This document shows positions 5,246 through 6,238 of a stretch of 6,238 nt of DNA, piece by piece (within the stretch, counting starts at the first letter, position 1; each line of letters starts with the position of its first letter). Origin of the DNA: Clostridia bacterium. Lineage in GTDB: Bacteria > Bacillota > Clostridia > Oscillospirales > Butyricicoccaceae. The position numbers and the translations under genes are program-made. Location: the NCBI GenBank assembly GCA_017396925.1, contig JAFQKM010000276.1, positions 1 through 6,238 on the forward strand, in the 5' to 3' direction. The notes beneath the pieces are model-generated. The model saw nothing but the letters and a program-made list of their open reading frames with translations. It was not told where the DNA came from and ran no database searches.

Positions 5246-6238
5246 TTACTTAGCCAGCTCGTTGAGCAGCTCGATATAGGTTTCCTTGGTCAGAGGTGCC
5301 TGGAAGTTTTCCTTAACGACCTTTGCCTTTTCTGCACCGTTGGCCAGCAGATCGATAACGCTCAGCGCCATCATCTTTGCAGCCTTGATGTAGGCCAGTT
5401 CGGGATCGCCGATCTCGTAGTTGGAGGAGTGGCCGATACCGATGGAGCCGCCGACGAAAGCATGGACGGTGGGGATCAGGTTGGAAACGTCGTTGGCCTC
5501 GGTTGTGAAGCCGGAAGGTGCCTTGTAGAGGCCTTCTTCGCCCATGACTTCAACGATATTCTCTTCGACCAGCGCCTTCAGTTCGGGCGACTCGACGGCG
5601 AACAGATAACCGGGCATATTGTAGATCTTGCACTCGGCGCCCATGGCGTAAGCACCGGCCTGCAGCGCGCGGTCGATCTTGGCGGAAGCATCCTTGATGG
5701 CTTCGGTGGACTTGCCGCGGACAAAGGTCTCGATCTGTACGAAAGCGGGGACAACGTTTACGAGGCTGCCACCCTTGGTGATGATAGGATGGAAACGGAT
5801 GCCGTCTTCGTCCTTGAAGGTGGTGCGCTGTGCATCACAGGCAACCAGACCGATCTTGGCAGCATCCAGCGCGTTGACACCCATATGGGGAGCTGCTGCA
5901 TGGCTTTCCTTACCGATGTACTGGACGATCTTGGCAACAAAGCCCATGCCGCCGGGGCCGCCTGCAGCCATCTTATCGCCGGCAACGGTGTGCTGCATGA
6001 TCATGCAGTCGACATCATCAAAGACGCCCAGCTTAATAAACTCCTGCTTGCCGCCCAGACAGGAGATCTTGCCCTGCTGGATCATTTCGTTTCTCCACTC
6101 CAGCTCAACGCCTTCTTCGGCGGGAACAGCCATCAGAGCGACATCACCGTCCAGATGCTCCATAACGCCCGATTCCTTCAGGCCGTAGGCAACACCCATC
6201 AGGGATGCGATCTGGGCATGGTGGCCGCAGGAATGTGC
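5246..6238 (-). CDS. M20-family metallopeptidase/amidohydrolase, tandem paralogue (5' end outside window)
   Basis: The upstream copy of the tandem pair. The frame stays open to the window edge, so the methionine codon at 6199 is internal: the codons before it read AHSCGHHAQIASL, the metal-binding motif. The 330 visible residues align without gaps to residues 102-431 of the downstream copy; over the last 317 residues I count 44 substitutions (about 86% identity). All likely metal and catalytic residues are kept (Cys and His of HSCGH, the two Glu of PAEEG, His of MQH, His of GHSS). Differences near the active site include HSCGHH instead of HSCGHF, HTVAGDKMA instead of HTGVNDKMT, and GHSSN instead of GHSSH, which could alter substrate preference. 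About 100 N-terminal residues, the start and any promoter lie beyond base 6238. The stop TAA at 5246-5248 is followed by 38 nt carrying the next gene's ribosome binding site. Confidence 0.93.
   Translation of the reverse strand, partial: AHSCGHHAQIASLMGVAYGLKESGVMEHLDGDVALMAVPAEEGVELEWRNEMIQQGKISCLGGKQEFIKLGVFDDVDCMIMQHTVAGDKMAAGGPGGMGFVAKIVQYIGKESHAAAPHMGVNALDAAKIGLVACDAQRTTFKDEDGIRFHPIITKGGSLVNVVPAFVQIETFVRGKSTEAIKDASAKIDRALQAGAYAMGAECKIYNMPGYLFAVESPELKALVEENIVEVMGEEGLYKAPSGFTTEANDVSNLIPTVHAFVGGSIGIGHSSNYEIGDPELAYIKAAKMMALSVIDLLANGAEKAKVVKENFQAPLTKETYIELLNELAK

Larger units (their letters stand above)
3912..6238 (-). repeat. Tandem gene duplication (M20 peptidase pair)
   Basis: Bases 3912-4904 align to 5246-6238 at a constant offset of 1334, with no insertion or deletion implied by the protein alignment. 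In one sampled block (4441-4500 against 5775-5834) five of 60 bases differ and only one difference changes an amino acid. The accumulated silent changes suggest the duplication is not very recent and that both copies are under purifying selection. Confidence 0.9.

Noticed and set aside
5246..6238. The near-repeat spacing in the M20 region as a possible repeat array or assembly artefact
   Set aside because: The copies differ by many silent and coding changes and have a distinct intergenic spacer with a ribosome binding site, so they are true tandem genes and not a duplicated assembly segment or array.

Overview
The window looks like a chromosomal segment of a Gram-positive Clostridia-type (Firmicutes) bacterium, possibly a gut Oscillospiraceae relative. 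The basis is indirect: strong AGGAG-type ribosome binding sites, an ApbE lipoprotein followed by a Gx-family membrane protein, a DUF4368-type serine recombinase tail, and GC-rich coding sequence broken by AT-rich intergenic DNA. No rRNA, tRNA or species-diagnostic gene is present, so the assignment is an inference.

Layout. Bases 1-260 are the 3' end of a large serine recombinase, probably the edge of an integrative or transposable element. Bases 261-397 are AT-rich and hold several hairpins and a T-tract. Bases 398-667 (minus) encode a small, unrecognised membrane-anchored protein, with an extended -10 promoter at 755-783. Bases 898-2379 (plus) are a tight two-gene operon: an ApbE lipoprotein (FAD:protein FMN transferase), then a Gx/EetB-like membrane protein 3 nt downstream. 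A bidirectional terminator at 2381-2412 is shared with the convergent gene at 2411-3757 (minus), a membrane-anchored, divergent NodB-type polysaccharide deacetylase. Its -10 box lies in a perfect inverted repeat. Bases 3912-6238 (minus) carry two tandem M20 metallopeptidase/amidohydrolase genes 38 nt apart, the upstream one cut by the window edge, ending in a strong terminator at 3865-3895.

How the genes fit together. The ApbE/Gx pair suggests extracytosolic flavoprotein chemistry at the membrane: ApbE attaches FMN covalently to exported proteins, and Gx/EetB-like proteins are often encoded with such systems. No FMN-acceptor protein and no NusG-domain-II partner is visible here. The deacetylase probably acts on cell-wall or other surface polysaccharide. 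The M20 pair are probably cytosolic amidohydrolases acting on N-acyl amino acids or small peptides, with substrate unknown. The three groups look like separate transcription units. I see no convincing previously undescribed multi-gene system. The points most worth a second look are the M20 duplication with uneven divergence, the operator-like palindrome before the deacetylase, that protein's altered catalytic motifs, and the junction next to the recombinase.
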